Below are positions 43,127 through 51,886 of a stretch of 64,000 nucleotides of DNA, piece by piece. The translations under genes were made by a program, and so were the position numbers. Numbering within the stretch: the stretch's first letter is position 1; each line of letters begins with the position of its first letter. This stretch comes from an uncultured Desulfobacterales bacterium. GTDB lineage: Bacteria > Desulfobacterota > Desulfobulbia > Desulfobulbales > Desulfocapsaceae. The notes under the pieces were generated by a model. The model was not told where the DNA came from, searched no databases, and saw only the letters and a list, made by a program, of their open reading frames with translations. The stretch is taken from assembly GCA_937915545.1 (NCBI GenBank), contig CALGIJ010000011.1, forward strand, positions 186,001 through 250,000. Reading direction: 5' to 3'.

Positions 43127-43519
43127 ATGTTACTCAACAATCAAAAAATTATCGCCACAGCGAAAGCACGGGAAAACATCGTTAACAATTTCGGGACAAT
43201 TACAGACGAAAGCACATGGTTGAAGCCTCTGACAGGCCACTCGCGCCAGTTCGGTTCTGCGCAAAACATCGTAACCTGCCTCATTGACAGAGCGATGAAG
43301 GACACGATCAACGCCGAAGAGAAACAGCAGGGCTTCCGGCGGACCGGGAACATCAAGAACATCCCTGGCTTGACCAGCAAGCCCTGTCGTCATGCACTGA
43401 GCGGACGAGTCACGGCAGCCAAGGTCTGTGTCAAAAATTATGAATGTCATCACTGCGCGTATGACCAGATGGTCGAGGATGAAGACATGGAGTCCCGCGA
43501 TGCACATTGCCCTGCTTGA
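43127..43519 (+). CDS. Short cysteine-motif protein, paralogue of the next gene's N-terminus
   Basis: The 130-residue protein follows a perfect ribosome binding site and the sigma-54 promoter. It aligns along its length with residues 1-125 of the next gene: shared parts include NIKNIPGLTSKPCRHALSGRVTAAKVC and the motif C-x5-C-x2-C-x-Y-D (CVKNYECHHCAYDQM). The first copy of that motif, intact in the paralogue, is reduced here to one cysteine (NIVTCLIDRAM). It ends after the module, without the GcvH-like domain. No membrane segment or signal is seen. It may bind a metal or serve in redox sensing; the function is unknown. Confidence 0.82.
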   Translation: MLLNNQKIIATAKARENIVNNFGTITDESTWLKPLTGHSRQFGSAQNIVTCLIDRAMKDTINAEEKQQGFRRTGNIKNIPGLTSKPCRHALSGRVTAAKVCVKNYECHHCAYDQMVEDEDMESRDAHCPA

Positions 43520-43617
43520 CATGACCCGGCACTCTTGTGGGGGATGAAAGGGAAATTCATCCCCCAGATAAATTATCGCGCGAAAAAAATAGCCAACCTC
43601 ATACAAGGAGCAAACAA

Positions 43618-44556
43618 ATGATCACCAAGAACCAGAAAACGAGCGGCAAAGCAAGAGCACAGAAAAACATTGTCAAAGGCTTTCAGGTAATCGAGGAAGA
43701 ATGCATCTGGTCGAAGGCAGGAATCGTTCAGTTACGACTGTGCGACAATGTCTATGACTGCCGGACCTGCCCCTTTGATAGAGCCATGCAGAAAACCGTC
43801 AGTGCCCAGTCCAAGAAACATGGATCGGGGTGGGCTGACAATGTGAAGCACATCCCTGGCCTGACCACCATTCCCTGCCGCCATGCGCTGACCGGACGCG
43901 TCACGGCAGCCAAGGTCTGCGTCAACAACTATGAGTGCAATCACTGCGCCTTTGACCAGATGCTCGACGACCAGGACCTGGATTTCCGGGAGGAAAGCGC
44001 ACCCTGTCTGAAATCCTCCGGCTACCTTCTCGCCGACGAGTACTATTATCACAAGGGACATACCTGGGCCAGATTCGAGCACGGCGGCCGGGTCAAGATC
44101 GGCTTTGACGACTTCATGGTCAAGCTCTTCGGCTCGCCATCGAAGATCACCCTCCCACCCTTAGGCACAAACCTCAAGCAAGGCCAGTCTGCAGTGAGTT
44201 TCTCCCGCTCGGAGAATGAGGCTGAAGTACAATCTCCCGTCACCGGGACAGTGCTGGCAGTCAACATCAGAGTCCAAGAGCACCCGGAGATCGTTCACGA
44301 GGATCCCTACAACGAGGGGTGGCTCTGTGTCGTCGAAACCAACATGCCCAAACGGAACCTCAAGGGGCTGTATTTCGGCAAGGACAGCCTTGTCTGGACG
44401 GACCGCGAGAGCCAGAAGCTGCTCCGCCTCATGGGACCTGAGTATCAGAACCTGGCCGCCGCCGGTGGCGATCCCGTGGATGACATCGTGTCAAGCTTCC
44501 CCGAGATCGGCTGGGACCGCCTTGCCGAGACATTTCTCGGGAGCAAGAAGAAATAG
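43618..44556 (+). CDS. Cysteine-motif protein fused to a GcvH-like (lipoyl-type) domain
   Basis: The protein has 312 residues. Residues 1-130 carry two copies of C-x5-C-x2-C-x-F-D (C42, C48, C51 and C101, C107, C110) around PGLTTIPCRHALTGRVTAAKVC. Residues about 143-260 match the glycine-cleavage H-protein fold (YYYHKGHTWARFE, VKIGFDDFMVKLFG, LPPLGTNLKQGQ, VQSPVTGTVLAVN, DPYNEGWLCVVE). The usual lipoylated lysine (ESVKA-type motif) is replaced in SRSENEAEV, so it is probably not lipoylated. The C-terminal 50 residues are unassigned. The ATG at 43618 has AAGGAG upstream. It follows its short paralogue by about 100 bases and should share its sigma-54 promoter. Confidence 0.87.
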   Translation: MITKNQKTSGKARAQKNIVKGFQVIEEECIWSKAGIVQLRLCDNVYDCRTCPFDRAMQKTVSAQSKKHGSGWADNVKHIPGLTTIPCRHALTGRVTAAKVCVNNYECNHCAFDQMLDDQDLDFREESAPCLKSSGYLLADEYYYHKGHTWARFEHGGRVKIGFDDFMVKLFGSPSKITLPPLGTNLKQGQSAVSFSRSENEAEVQSPVTGTVLAVNIRVQEHPEIVHEDPYNEGWLCVVETNMPKRNLKGLYFGKDSLVWTDRESQKLLRLMGPEYQNLAAAGGDPVDDIVSSFPEIGWDRLAETFLGSKKK

Positions 44557-44563
44557 GGGAGGC

Positions 44564-45091
44564 TTAGCGCGGCAGCCGCCTTGCACAGTCGCCGCACAGG
44601 TAAAAGGGAATCTTGTTGAGATCCTCGATGATACCTGAAAAGTGCATGATACATTTGGGCTCGTTGCAATGGTACAGGTTGAACAGATGGCCCAGTTCGT
44701 GAAGGGCGAGCTTGGCCGCCCTCTCGAAAACCAGGGGCGCCGATGGTGTTGAACCATCGGCGTTCTTGTTCAGCCTGTAGAGAGACACCAAGGCATGGCT
44801 GCCGCCTTGGACGGCCTGACCGTACACATAGTTGAAGATCGGAATGAAGATGTCCCGTGAGATGACGCCGACAATCCTCGAGTATCCGCTGAAGTCGAGG
44901 GTGCCGAGCATATTGATGAGGAGGCCGGCATTGTACTTCAGCCGCGCCTCGTCGAAAGCCGACTCGGGAATAGGCTGCTTGGGCAGGATCTCGGCTGGCA
45001 ACCTGTAGTAGGCGGTGATATTGGCGGCAATGATATCCACGGCCAGCGCCGGCACCTCCCCTAATGGCACCACTCCGATCCGTTCTTTCAT
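44564..45091 (-). CDS. Archaemetzincin-family zinc metalloprotease
   Basis: The 175-residue protein has the complete archaemetzincin motif near its end: HELGHLFNLYH with the three zinc-binding histidines and catalytic glutamate, directly followed by CNEPKCIMHF and, about 17 residues later, CGDC, which holds a second structural zinc. The N-terminal part (IGVVPLGEVPALAVDIIAANI, SRIVGVISRDIFIPIFNYVYG) is typical of the family. Substrates of bacterial members are unknown. It overlaps the upstream regulator gene by 4 bases and is convergent with the GcvH-like fusion, ending 8 bases from it. Confidence 0.93.
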   Translation of the reverse strand: MKERIGVVPLGEVPALAVDIIAANITAYYRLPAEILPKQPIPESAFDEARLKYNAGLLINMLGTLDFSGYSRIVGVISRDIFIPIFNYVYGQAVQGGSHALVSLYRLNKNADGSTPSAPLVFERAAKLALHELGHLFNLYHCNEPKCIMHFSGIIEDLNKIPFYLCGDCARRLPR

Positions 45092-46437
45092 GCCGGCTTT
45101 TGCCAGTTACATCGTTTTATATATTTATGAAGGCTGACGCGGTTGATGCCGAGGATCTCCGCCGCCCGGGTAATCTGCCAGTTCTGGCCATCAAGCACTT
45201 TGAGAATGTGCGATTCCTCGACCTCTTTCAATGTCTTCGGCTCGAAGGGAACGGCCGCGTGCGCCGGCCTCAGAAATGAAAAGTCGTCAAGAGTCAGCGT
45301 ACGGGATTTGCTCAGCACCACGGCCCGCTCCACGACATTTTTCAGTTCCCTGACGTTCCCCGGCCAATCATAAGACGTCAACAGGGCCATGGCGTCCGAT
45401 TTTATCCTGTCGACATGTTTGGTGGTCTCATGGCTGTATTTGGCCATGAAATGATCGACGAGCAGGGGAATATCCCCTTTCCGCTCCCGCAATGGGGGCA
45501 GATGAACCCTGATGACATTGATGCGATAAAAGAAGTCTTCGCGAAACTCGCCCTTTTCAATGCACTGATCAAGATCTTTGCGCGTCGCCGAGATCAGCCG
45601 GAAGTCCACCTCGACAGGAGTCTTGCTGCCGACGCTGAAGATTGTCTTGTCATCGAGGACACGCAGCAAATCGACCTGCATCTTGGCACTGATGTCCCCG
45701 ATCTCATCGAGAAACAGAGTGCCGCCGGAGACCACTTCCAGGAAACCCCTTCTCGAATGTTCGGCCCCGGTGAAGGCTCCTTTCCTATGCCCGAACAATT
45801 CACTCTCCAAGAGCGAGTCGGGAAGAGCACCGCAGTTGATGGCAACAAAGGGGAGATGGGCCCTCTGGCTTTTGGCATGAATGGCCTTGGCCACCAGTTC
45901 CTTGCCAGTACCGGTTTCGCCGGTGATGAGGATGGAAGCATCGCTCTTGGCCACCTCGAGGATGATGCCATAGAGTTTTTCCATGGGGGGAGACTGGCCG
46001 ATGATATTATCGAACTGAGTAATCTGATTGAGACATCCCTTGAGATAATGATAGTCGGAGGTGATCTTCTGCTGGCTTAAGATTTTCTCCATCACCAGGG
46101 CGAGTTGCTCCGGCTTGAACGGTTTCAGCAGGTAGTCGCTGGCCCCGGCGCGCATCGCTCTGGCCGCGCTTTCTATCGAGCCGTGGGCGGTAATAATCAC
46201 CACCAGGGTTTCCGGGTAGTCTTTCTTGACCCTCTCCAGTAGTTCAATGCCGTCCATGCCCGGCATCTTGATGTCCACCAACAAGAGATGGAATTGCTTT
46301 TGTTCGATTTTTTGCAAAGCCTCCTGGCCGGAAGCCGCCGTATCGATTTCGTGGCCGTATTTCCTGAACCAGTACAGGAGGGATTCCCTGACGATCAATT
46401 CGTCGTCGACAATCAAGATTCTCAATTTAGGTTCCAT
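45088..46437 (-). CDS. NtrC-family sigma-54-dependent response regulator
   Basis: The 449-residue regulator has a receiver domain (acid pair at D11-D12, phosphoacceptor D55 in LLVDIKMPG, K in LLKPFKP), an AAA+ domain with Walker A GETGTGKE, the sigma-54-contacting KGAFTGA loop, Walker B GTLFLDEIGD, and an arginine-finger region, and a Fis-type helix-turn-helix at the end (ITRAAEILGINRVSLHKYIKR). It is encoded between the archaemetzincin (4-base overlap) and the kinase at 46447 (9-base gap). It is the likely activator of the sigma-54 promoter at 43054. Confidence 0.95.
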   Translation of the reverse strand: MEPKLRILIVDDELIVRESLLYWFRKYGHEIDTAASGQEALQKIEQKQFHLLLVDIKMPGMDGIELLERVKKDYPETLVVIITAHGSIESAARAMRAGASDYLLKPFKPEQLALVMEKILSQQKITSDYHYLKGCLNQITQFDNIIGQSPPMEKLYGIILEVAKSDASILITGETGTGKELVAKAIHAKSQRAHLPFVAINCGALPDSLLESELFGHRKGAFTGAEHSRRGFLEVVSGGTLFLDEIGDISAKMQVDLLRVLDDKTIFSVGSKTPVEVDFRLISATRKDLDQCIEKGEFREDFFYRINVIRVHLPPLRERKGDIPLLVDHFMAKYSHETTKHVDRIKSDAMALLTSYDWPGNVRELKNVVERAVVLSKSRTLTLDDFSFLRPAHAAVPFEPKTLKEVEESHILKVLDGQNWQITRAAEILGINRVSLHKYIKRCNWQKPA

Positions 46438-46446
46438 GTTCCCCCC

Positions 46447-48009
46447 TCAGGCGTTGCGGTCATTGTTCGGGATCACGGGGAAAGTCATTGTAAAGGTGGT
46501 GCCTTCCCCTTCCCGGCTATCGACCTTTATGGTCCCTCGGTGATTTTTGACCACCCCGTAGACAATGGACAGTCCCAGCCCGGTGTTTTTCCCGGAATCT
46601 TTCGTGGTGAAAAAGGGATCGAACAGGTTGTTCCTGATGTTCTCGGGAATGCCGTAGCCGGTATCCTGGATTGTGAACCAAACCTTTTCCAAGGATTCAT
46701 CCATCCACGACGCCACCGACAACTTTCCCCCTTCAGGCATGGAGTCGACAGCATTGAAAATCAGGTTGAGAAAGCATTGCTGAAGCTGGTTGACATCCCC
46801 GACCACCATGACCGGCGTCGGGCACAGATCTGTGGTGAGCGCGATGTTGGCGAGTTTCATCTTGTGGCGGGTCAGGGAAAGTGCCGCCTCCAGGGCCTTG
46901 TTGGCATCGATCTGGGTATGCTCGACCCCGGACTCCCTGGCAAACGAAAGCAGCCCCGAGACAATGCCCCCCACCCGCTCCAGTTCACGGGACATGAGCT
47001 GCAGATGGCCTTTGAATTCTTCGAGGGAGTCCGCTGCCGGCGTCCCGGAGGCAAGAATGTCCTGCATGTACCCGCAGAAGGTCAACAGACCCTGTATGGG
47101 GTTATTGATTTCGTGGGCAACGCTTGCCGCCAGTTTGCCCAGGGAGATCATCCGGTCCTCCTGGATCATCTTCTGGATATTGCACTCGAACTCTTTGGCC
47201 TTCTTGCGCCACCGATCGGAAAATTCCACCGTGACATCCCGCCAGAATTCGATCACCTGCGTCACTTCGCCATCATCGTTCTTGATCGGATAGGTGGTCA
47301 GGTCGCAGTACATCCGTTGACCGTCAGCACCGGGGTGGTCATGGATGACATGGACATCCCGGCCGGTCCGCAGGGTCTCGAGCATCGGACACTTCACCCC
47401 GGGGAAGGCACTCGAACAGGGGGTGTTGATGCCGTGGGAGATTTCATGGCAATGGGCGCCAATCACCTGATCTTTTGACTTTTTCACCGTATCGAGATAG
47501 GCGCGGTTGGCGTAGGCGATGGTGAAATCGGTATTGATAAAGACAATGGACGTCGCGCTTTGCCGAATCAACAAATTGGAGAGAGTCTTCTCGGCCTTGA
47601 GTTTTTGCACGGTCGACTCGCGCCACCGGCTGATCATTGCGACGAATTTGCGCACGACATTGTTGCCCCTCAGTTCGAGAACGCCAACTCCCCTGGGGCG
47701 CAGGCGGATGATTTCCAGGAGCACCTGCCGTTTGCCGGTCAGCACCAGGACGCTATCGAGCGGCTCGACAGTGAGCAGCTCATGGAGATTGCCGGTGGTG
47801 TTTATCCCCATCTGCCTGGCAAGCAGCATCCCCTCTGCGTCGGGGTTCTTGTCGTACACGCCCTGTATTTTTATATTAAATACAGGAGAGAGGTTATCCT
47901 GGACCAGACCGAGGAAGAAACGGCAGGCCCGGCCACCGCCGACGAGAACGACATTGATGGAAAACTTTTCATTGACCGCGTCCTTTGCCGTTTCGTGCGT
48001 TTCTCTCAT
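46447..48009 (-). CDS. Soluble PAS histidine kinase with Rossmann-like N-terminal domain
   Basis: The 520-residue kinase has no membrane segment. Residues about 15-125 look like a nucleotide-binding Rossmann fold (INVVLVGGGRACRFFLG, a VYDKNPDAEGMLLARQMGI strand-helix, DSVLVLTGKRQVLLEIIRL, GVGVLELRGNN). A PAS domain follows (residues about 145-265), with histidines and cysteines in GAHCHEISHGINTPC and VKCPMLETLRTG. Then come HisKA with VAHEINNPIQGLL and an HATPase domain with DTGYGIPENI and GKNTGLGLSIVYG. It should phosphorylate the adjacent regulator. The N-terminus could sense a dinucleotide or metabolite; that is inference. Confidence 0.9.
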   Translation of the reverse strand: MRETHETAKDAVNEKFSINVVLVGGGRACRFFLGLVQDNLSPVFNIKIQGVYDKNPDAEGMLLARQMGINTTGNLHELLTVEPLDSVLVLTGKRQVLLEIIRLRPRGVGVLELRGNNVVRKFVAMISRWRESTVQKLKAEKTLSNLLIRQSATSIVFINTDFTIAYANRAYLDTVKKSKDQVIGAHCHEISHGINTPCSSAFPGVKCPMLETLRTGRDVHVIHDHPGADGQRMYCDLTTYPIKNDDGEVTQVIEFWRDVTVEFSDRWRKKAKEFECNIQKMIQEDRMISLGKLAASVAHEINNPIQGLLTFCGYMQDILASGTPAADSLEEFKGHLQLMSRELERVGGIVSGLLSFARESGVEHTQIDANKALEAALSLTRHKMKLANIALTTDLCPTPVMVVGDVNQLQQCFLNLIFNAVDSMPEGGKLSVASWMDESLEKVWFTIQDTGYGIPENIRNNLFDPFFTTKDSGKNTGLGLSIVYGVVKNHRGTIKVDSREGEGTTFTMTFPVIPNNDRNA

Positions 48010-48457
48010 CTCACACTCCTCTTGAGATGCCTGAAATCACCCATAGCCGACAAGATTTCCCGGCGTGGTGGAGTTGCCATAATGGCTTTCGTGATGACGG
48101 GACGAAGAAAATTTTCGCAGCCCCACCATACCCGCCTGCCACAAGGTCGCACAAGAAAGGCGCAGAGTCGCTCGGCGAAGAGGGTTTCCCGTCGTTTCTC
48201 CCCTTAAGCAATCAAAAACCGTTGTATTAACTCTATCATTTCACAGTACCCTCGTAAAGGCGCCGGCAAAGATTGCCGCATTCTGCAGTGCGAGGTCGTG
48301 GCTGCTGCACCAGAAAATCACCCGTATAAGCGCCGGTCTGTTTTTTCCGGAGCGTGTGGGAGAGATCGTACACAGGGTTCGCGACAAGGCGATTCAGCAA
48401 GAGCAGCAGGCCTCGATGATGCTCCGCTGCGCTGATGTCCGCAAAAGGGCGAGGACC
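48010..48457. other. Gap without a recognisable gene
   Basis: These 448 bases lie between the kinase start and the end of the macro-domain gene. Small open frames exist on both strands (for example 48356-48550, plus), but none has a ribosome binding site or a plausible protein. The first 200 bases should hold the promoter for the kinase-regulator-protease operon; I see no clear consensus element. Confidence 0.4.
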
Positions 48458-48994
48458 TTATCTGGCCGCATCCCCCTGGACCCTCTCGGACAGAGCTGCA
48501 TCAAGGGCCTGCTTCACCTGGTCGTTGAAGCAGGCGAAAACGACCCGTAACGCACTGTTTTTCTCAAGAAACGAATAGACCGTATTGATGGCCACGGTGG
48601 CCGCTGCCGGTATTGGGAAACCATAAACGCCGCAACTTATCGCCGGGAAGGCGATGGTCGTAAGATTTCGTTCCTCGGCGATCTTCAGGCATTCGTAGTA
48701 GCAGGAGGAGAGCAGCATGCTTTCTTTGTTGCCGCCACCCTCCCAGATCGGGCCGACGGTATGGATGACATACTTGGCCGGGAGGTCATACCCGCCGGTC
48801 AGTTTCGCCGCGCCTGTCTCGCACCCGTTGAGTTTTCTGCACTCCCGAAGGAGTTGAGGACCGGAGGCGCGATGAATCGCGCCATCCACGCCGCCACCTC
48901 CGAGCAGTGAGGTGTTGGCGGCATTGACGATCGCATCGACGTCCAGCTTGGTAATGTCGGCGATCTTGATCTCGATTCGCTGTTCAGGACTCAT
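48458..48994 (-). CDS. Macro-domain protein (ADP-ribose / O-acetyl-ADP-ribose hydrolase-like)
   Basis: The 178-residue protein is a single macro domain. It has IADITKLDVDAIVNAANTSLLGGGGVDGAIHRASG in successive pieces from residue 10, the middle ETGAAKLTGGYDLPAKYVIHTVGP, and SCGVYGFP in the second loop. This set matches the MacroD-like type (YmdB of E. coli), which hydrolyses O-acetyl-ADP-ribose and removes mono-ADP-ribose from proteins. The start at ATG 48994 begins MSPEQRIEIKIADI; the frame is open further upstream but looks non-coding. Confidence 0.93.
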   Translation of the reverse strand: MSPEQRIEIKIADITKLDVDAIVNAANTSLLGGGGVDGAIHRASGPQLLRECRKLNGCETGAAKLTGGYDLPAKYVIHTVGPIWEGGGNKESMLLSSCYYECLKIAEERNLTTIAFPAISCGVYGFPIPAAATVAINTVYSFLEKNSALRVVFACFNDQVKQALDAALSERVQGDAAR

Positions 48995-49022
48995 GGCGGC
49001 ATCCCCACCGAAAGATTTCCCA

Positions 49023-49187
49023 TCAGCCGGCTCGTCGGTCAACCAGCCGGTACATGCCCGTCTTGTACTCAATATCCTGTTTTTTGGCCAGCCGTTTGGC
49101 GACCACGATCCCCTCTGGCGAGAGCGGCCTCCCCCACGCGGCCGCGCCGTATGCGACGGCAGGGAGATTCGTTCGACGATCACCATG
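49023..49187 (-). pseudogene. Possible remnant of a small frameshifted gene
   Basis: The minus-strand frame ending in TGA at 49023 reads WGRPLSPEGIVVAKRLAKK, then QDIEYKTGMYRLVDRAG, which looks like a genuine protein C-terminus with coding-type codon use. No start codon exists in this frame after the TAG at 49190-49188. An ATG at 49186 one frame over would give MVIVERISL, so one indel could have joined them. I recognise no family. Confidence 0.35.
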
Positions 49188-49349
49188 CTACCCATCTCGC
49201 TTGGCACCTTCGGCACCACGGCACAGCCTGTGCCGAAGGTGCGAACGAACTGCAGCCCTGCACTGGTGGCGTGCGTCGCAAGAGCCACAGATCTTCGATC
49301 ACAGCACGCCCTGGAGGGAGACCGACAGTGTACGCGAAAAGAACATCGC

Positions 49350-51191
49350 TCACCCGCCTCCATAGAGCATGGGCAGGATGATCGACAGCGAGACCCACAT
49401 GATGACGAAGAGCGGCAGACCGACGCGGAGGAAGTCGTTGAAGGTGTATCGGCCGGCGTTCATCACCAGGAGATTGGTCTTGTAGGCCATGGGGGTGATA
49501 AAGCTGAGGTTTGCGCCAAAGAGCACAGCAAAGACGAAGGGTTCGGGCGGTTGGCCGAGTTGCCGGGCGATGGAGACGGCAATGGGCGTGCCGATCACCG
49601 CAGCGGCGTTGTTGGAGACGATGTTGGTCAGCAGGCCGATGAGCAGCAGCAGGCCGGCGATGGACACCGCTGGCGGGGCATCGCCGGCGAGAATGACGAG
49701 AAGGGATGCCAGGTACTGGGCACTGCCCGTTTTGAGGAGCGCCATGCCCAGCGCCAGGCTGGCGACGACGATGAGAATCACCGGGGCGCTCAGTGCGCCG
49801 GTGGCATCGCGCCAGGTGAGACAGCCGCCGAGGATCATCAGCAGTGCCCCGCAGGGGGCGCTGACGGCGACCGGGAGAATACCGAAAGCGGAAAACCCGA
49901 CAATCAGCATCATGATCGCCAGGGCAAGCGGGGCCTTGCTCGACGGGGGGACATCGGCGGTGGCGTCGAGCACCAGAAAATCCTTGTTGCGCTTGAGCTT
50001 GGCTATCTCGTGGCGCGGCCCCTGAACGAGCAGCACATCGCCAGCCTTGAGGGTGATATCACCGATCTCGTCATGGTAACGGTGGAGGTCCTGTCCGGAA
50101 CGGTGCAGGGCCAGGGTGACCAGCCCGTAACGTTCGGCAAAGCGCAGGTCGGCAAGGGACTTGCCGACGATTTCCGAGCGGTCGACGATGGCGATCTCGG
50201 CGATCTGCTGATCTTCGGCCTTGAGCGGGTGCGTGTCGTCGACCGGCCCATCATCGTGCTTTTCCGGATAGAGGGTGCCCCGCAGCACCTTTTCGTACTC
50301 TTTGAGCTTTTCCGGGGTATCGCGGATGACCAGGTGGTCACCCGGACGAAGGATGATCTCCGGGAAGGGGATGAGGAATCTGCCGTTGCCGCGCTCGATG
50401 CCACTCACCCTCATGGTGCCGCCGGTCATCTGCCGCGCCTTGGCCAGGCTCTTGTCGACCGCCGGGCTCTTGTCGAGGATGGCGAGGTGGGCGGCGAAGA
50501 TCCGTGGAGAGACATCGGTCAGCGGCTGCTCACGCAGTGGCAGGATCTTTGGGGCCACCAGCCATAGATAGACGATGCCGATGGTGCCGGTCAGCGCCGC
50601 CGGCAGGAGGAAATCGAACATGCCGATAGGTGGCAATCCCATCTCCTCGGCAACCGCCACTACCAGCAGGTTGGTCGACGTACCGATGGTGGTGCTGGAG
50701 CCACCGAGCAGCGTGGCGAAGCCCATCGGCATCAGCACCGAGGATGTCGGCATTCCGGTGCGAACCGCCACCGAGATGAGGATCGGCAGGAAGAGGACCA
50801 CCACTGGGACATTGTTGATGAAGGCGCTGATCCAGGCACAGACCAGCAGCACGAGGAGGAAGGTGCTGCGTGGCCTGACCAGCCACATCCTGGCGAGAAT
50901 GCGTCCGATCGGTTCGAGGGCGCCGGTGCGGACGATCCCCTGCCCGGCGATCATCAGCGCGCATACCGCCACCAGGGCCTCGTGACCGAAACCCTGGAAA
51001 AAATCGACGGAACGCAGCGGCCCTGCCTCCGTTTCAAATGGAAAGAGCTCGAAACCGACGACCAGGGCCAGCAGCACCGCCAGGCTCGATGTCTGCAGGG
51101 GGATCTTTTCACGGGTAAAGAGCACCAGTGCAACAAGCGTCAGCAAAAGTACGGCACTGACATGGGCATTGGGCGGAGGCGGCAGGACCAT
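49350..51191 (-). CDS. SLC13-type permease with two TrkA-C (RCK_C) domains
   Basis: The 613-residue membrane protein belongs to the ArsB/NhaD and SLC13-like transporter superfamily. About ten to twelve hydrophobic segments are split by a cytoplasmic insert (residues about 210-395) holding two TrkA-C domains (ISGIERGNGRFLIPFPEIILRPGDHLVIRDTPEKL and AIVDRSEIVGKSLADLRF, LKAGDVLLVQGP, seen in pieces). Family motifs include FINNVPVVVLFLPI, LLGGSSTTIGTSTNLLV and NIVSNNAAAVIGTPIAV. Relatives move sulfate or organic anions with sodium. The substrate is unknown; sulfate would suit a sulfur-metabolising host. The start at 51191 is chosen just before the first membrane segment. Confidence 0.9.
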   Translation of the reverse strand: MVLPPPPNAHVSAVLLLTLVALVLFTREKIPLQTSSLAVLLALVVGFELFPFETEAGPLRSVDFFQGFGHEALVAVCALMIAGQGIVRTGALEPIGRILARMWLVRPRSTFLLVLLVCAWISAFINNVPVVVLFLPILISVAVRTGMPTSSVLMPMGFATLLGGSSTTIGTSTNLLVVAVAEEMGLPPIGMFDFLLPAALTGTIGIVYLWLVAPKILPLREQPLTDVSPRIFAAHLAILDKSPAVDKSLAKARQMTGGTMRVSGIERGNGRFLIPFPEIILRPGDHLVIRDTPEKLKEYEKVLRGTLYPEKHDDGPVDDTHPLKAEDQQIAEIAIVDRSEIVGKSLADLRFAERYGLVTLALHRSGQDLHRYHDEIGDITLKAGDVLLVQGPRHEIAKLKRNKDFLVLDATADVPPSSKAPLALAIMMLIVGFSAFGILPVAVSAPCGALLMILGGCLTWRDATGALSAPVILIVVASLALGMALLKTGSAQYLASLLVILAGDAPPAVSIAGLLLLIGLLTNIVSNNAAAVIGTPIAVSIARQLGQPPEPFVFAVLFGANLSFITPMAYKTNLLVMNAGRYTFNDFLRVGLPLFVIMWVSLSIILPMLYGGG

Positions 51192-51379
51192 GAGGGCACC
51201 CGATCGTTGTGTGCATTCTTCTGCGTAGCCAAGCATTCCAGCAGCGTCAACACAGAGCGGACGCCACCTGGTCGCCACGGCGATGGAGAATACACCCTAA
51301 ATCGCTACGTCGAATTTTCCACCGGGTCTTTGCCGATTTGCGCAAAAAACGCCGCATTGTCCCCGCTCCGCACCCTGTC

Positions 51380-51459
51380 GGCACCCCCTTGACCGCATGG
51401 CGCTTGAGCAGTTCTTCATGCGAGGGGGTGCCACCCGATTCGCCTGCCCCGTAACGGGG
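51380..51459. repeat. Structured region: long stem-loop plus adjacent small hairpin
   Basis: GGCACCCCCT (51380-51389) pairs perfectly with AGGGGGTGCC (51423-51432), with an inner GCATG/CATGC pair inside the loop. Directly after it CCCCGT-A-ACGGGG forms a second hairpin (51447-51459). Two tandem stems without coding sequence suggest a structured RNA or a regulatory site; no known riboswitch consensus was recognised. Confidence 0.45.
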
Positions 51460-51886
51460 AGGTAAAAGGATGTTCGCCTGGTCAGCAGTTCCCGCGCCGC
51501 CAGGGTCGCACAATGAAAGGAACCGGGGGGAAAACGTAGCTTAGGGACCGCGAAAAGACAAAGGTTCCCCTGCCCTTGCCTTCCCCCTCGAAAAGGCGTA
51601 TGCTAAGAGATACTTCTTCCTCAAACACCATACGGTGACCATGGCCAACACCTGTCCGCCCACCGGGAAACGACGCCTCTCGATCTTATATGTAACCTCT
51701 CTCCCGACCGGCCGACCCACTCCTCAAGAACCACCCGCCTCCGCCAGCGCCCTTCCCAGGGGACGATCGCGGAAGGCCGTTTTCAGCCAATTCCCCGCGA
51801 GAAGGGGGGGGCGGCTCTCAACTCCTCCCGCGACCGCCACAACGCATTCTCCACCGGCACCTGTCGCGAGTTGAGCATTGACCCCG

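Noticed and set aside
51635..51874. 79-codon plus-strand frame upstream of hcp.
   Set aside because: Low-complexity proline/serine/arginine composition, no ribosome binding site and no family. It is probably leader DNA.
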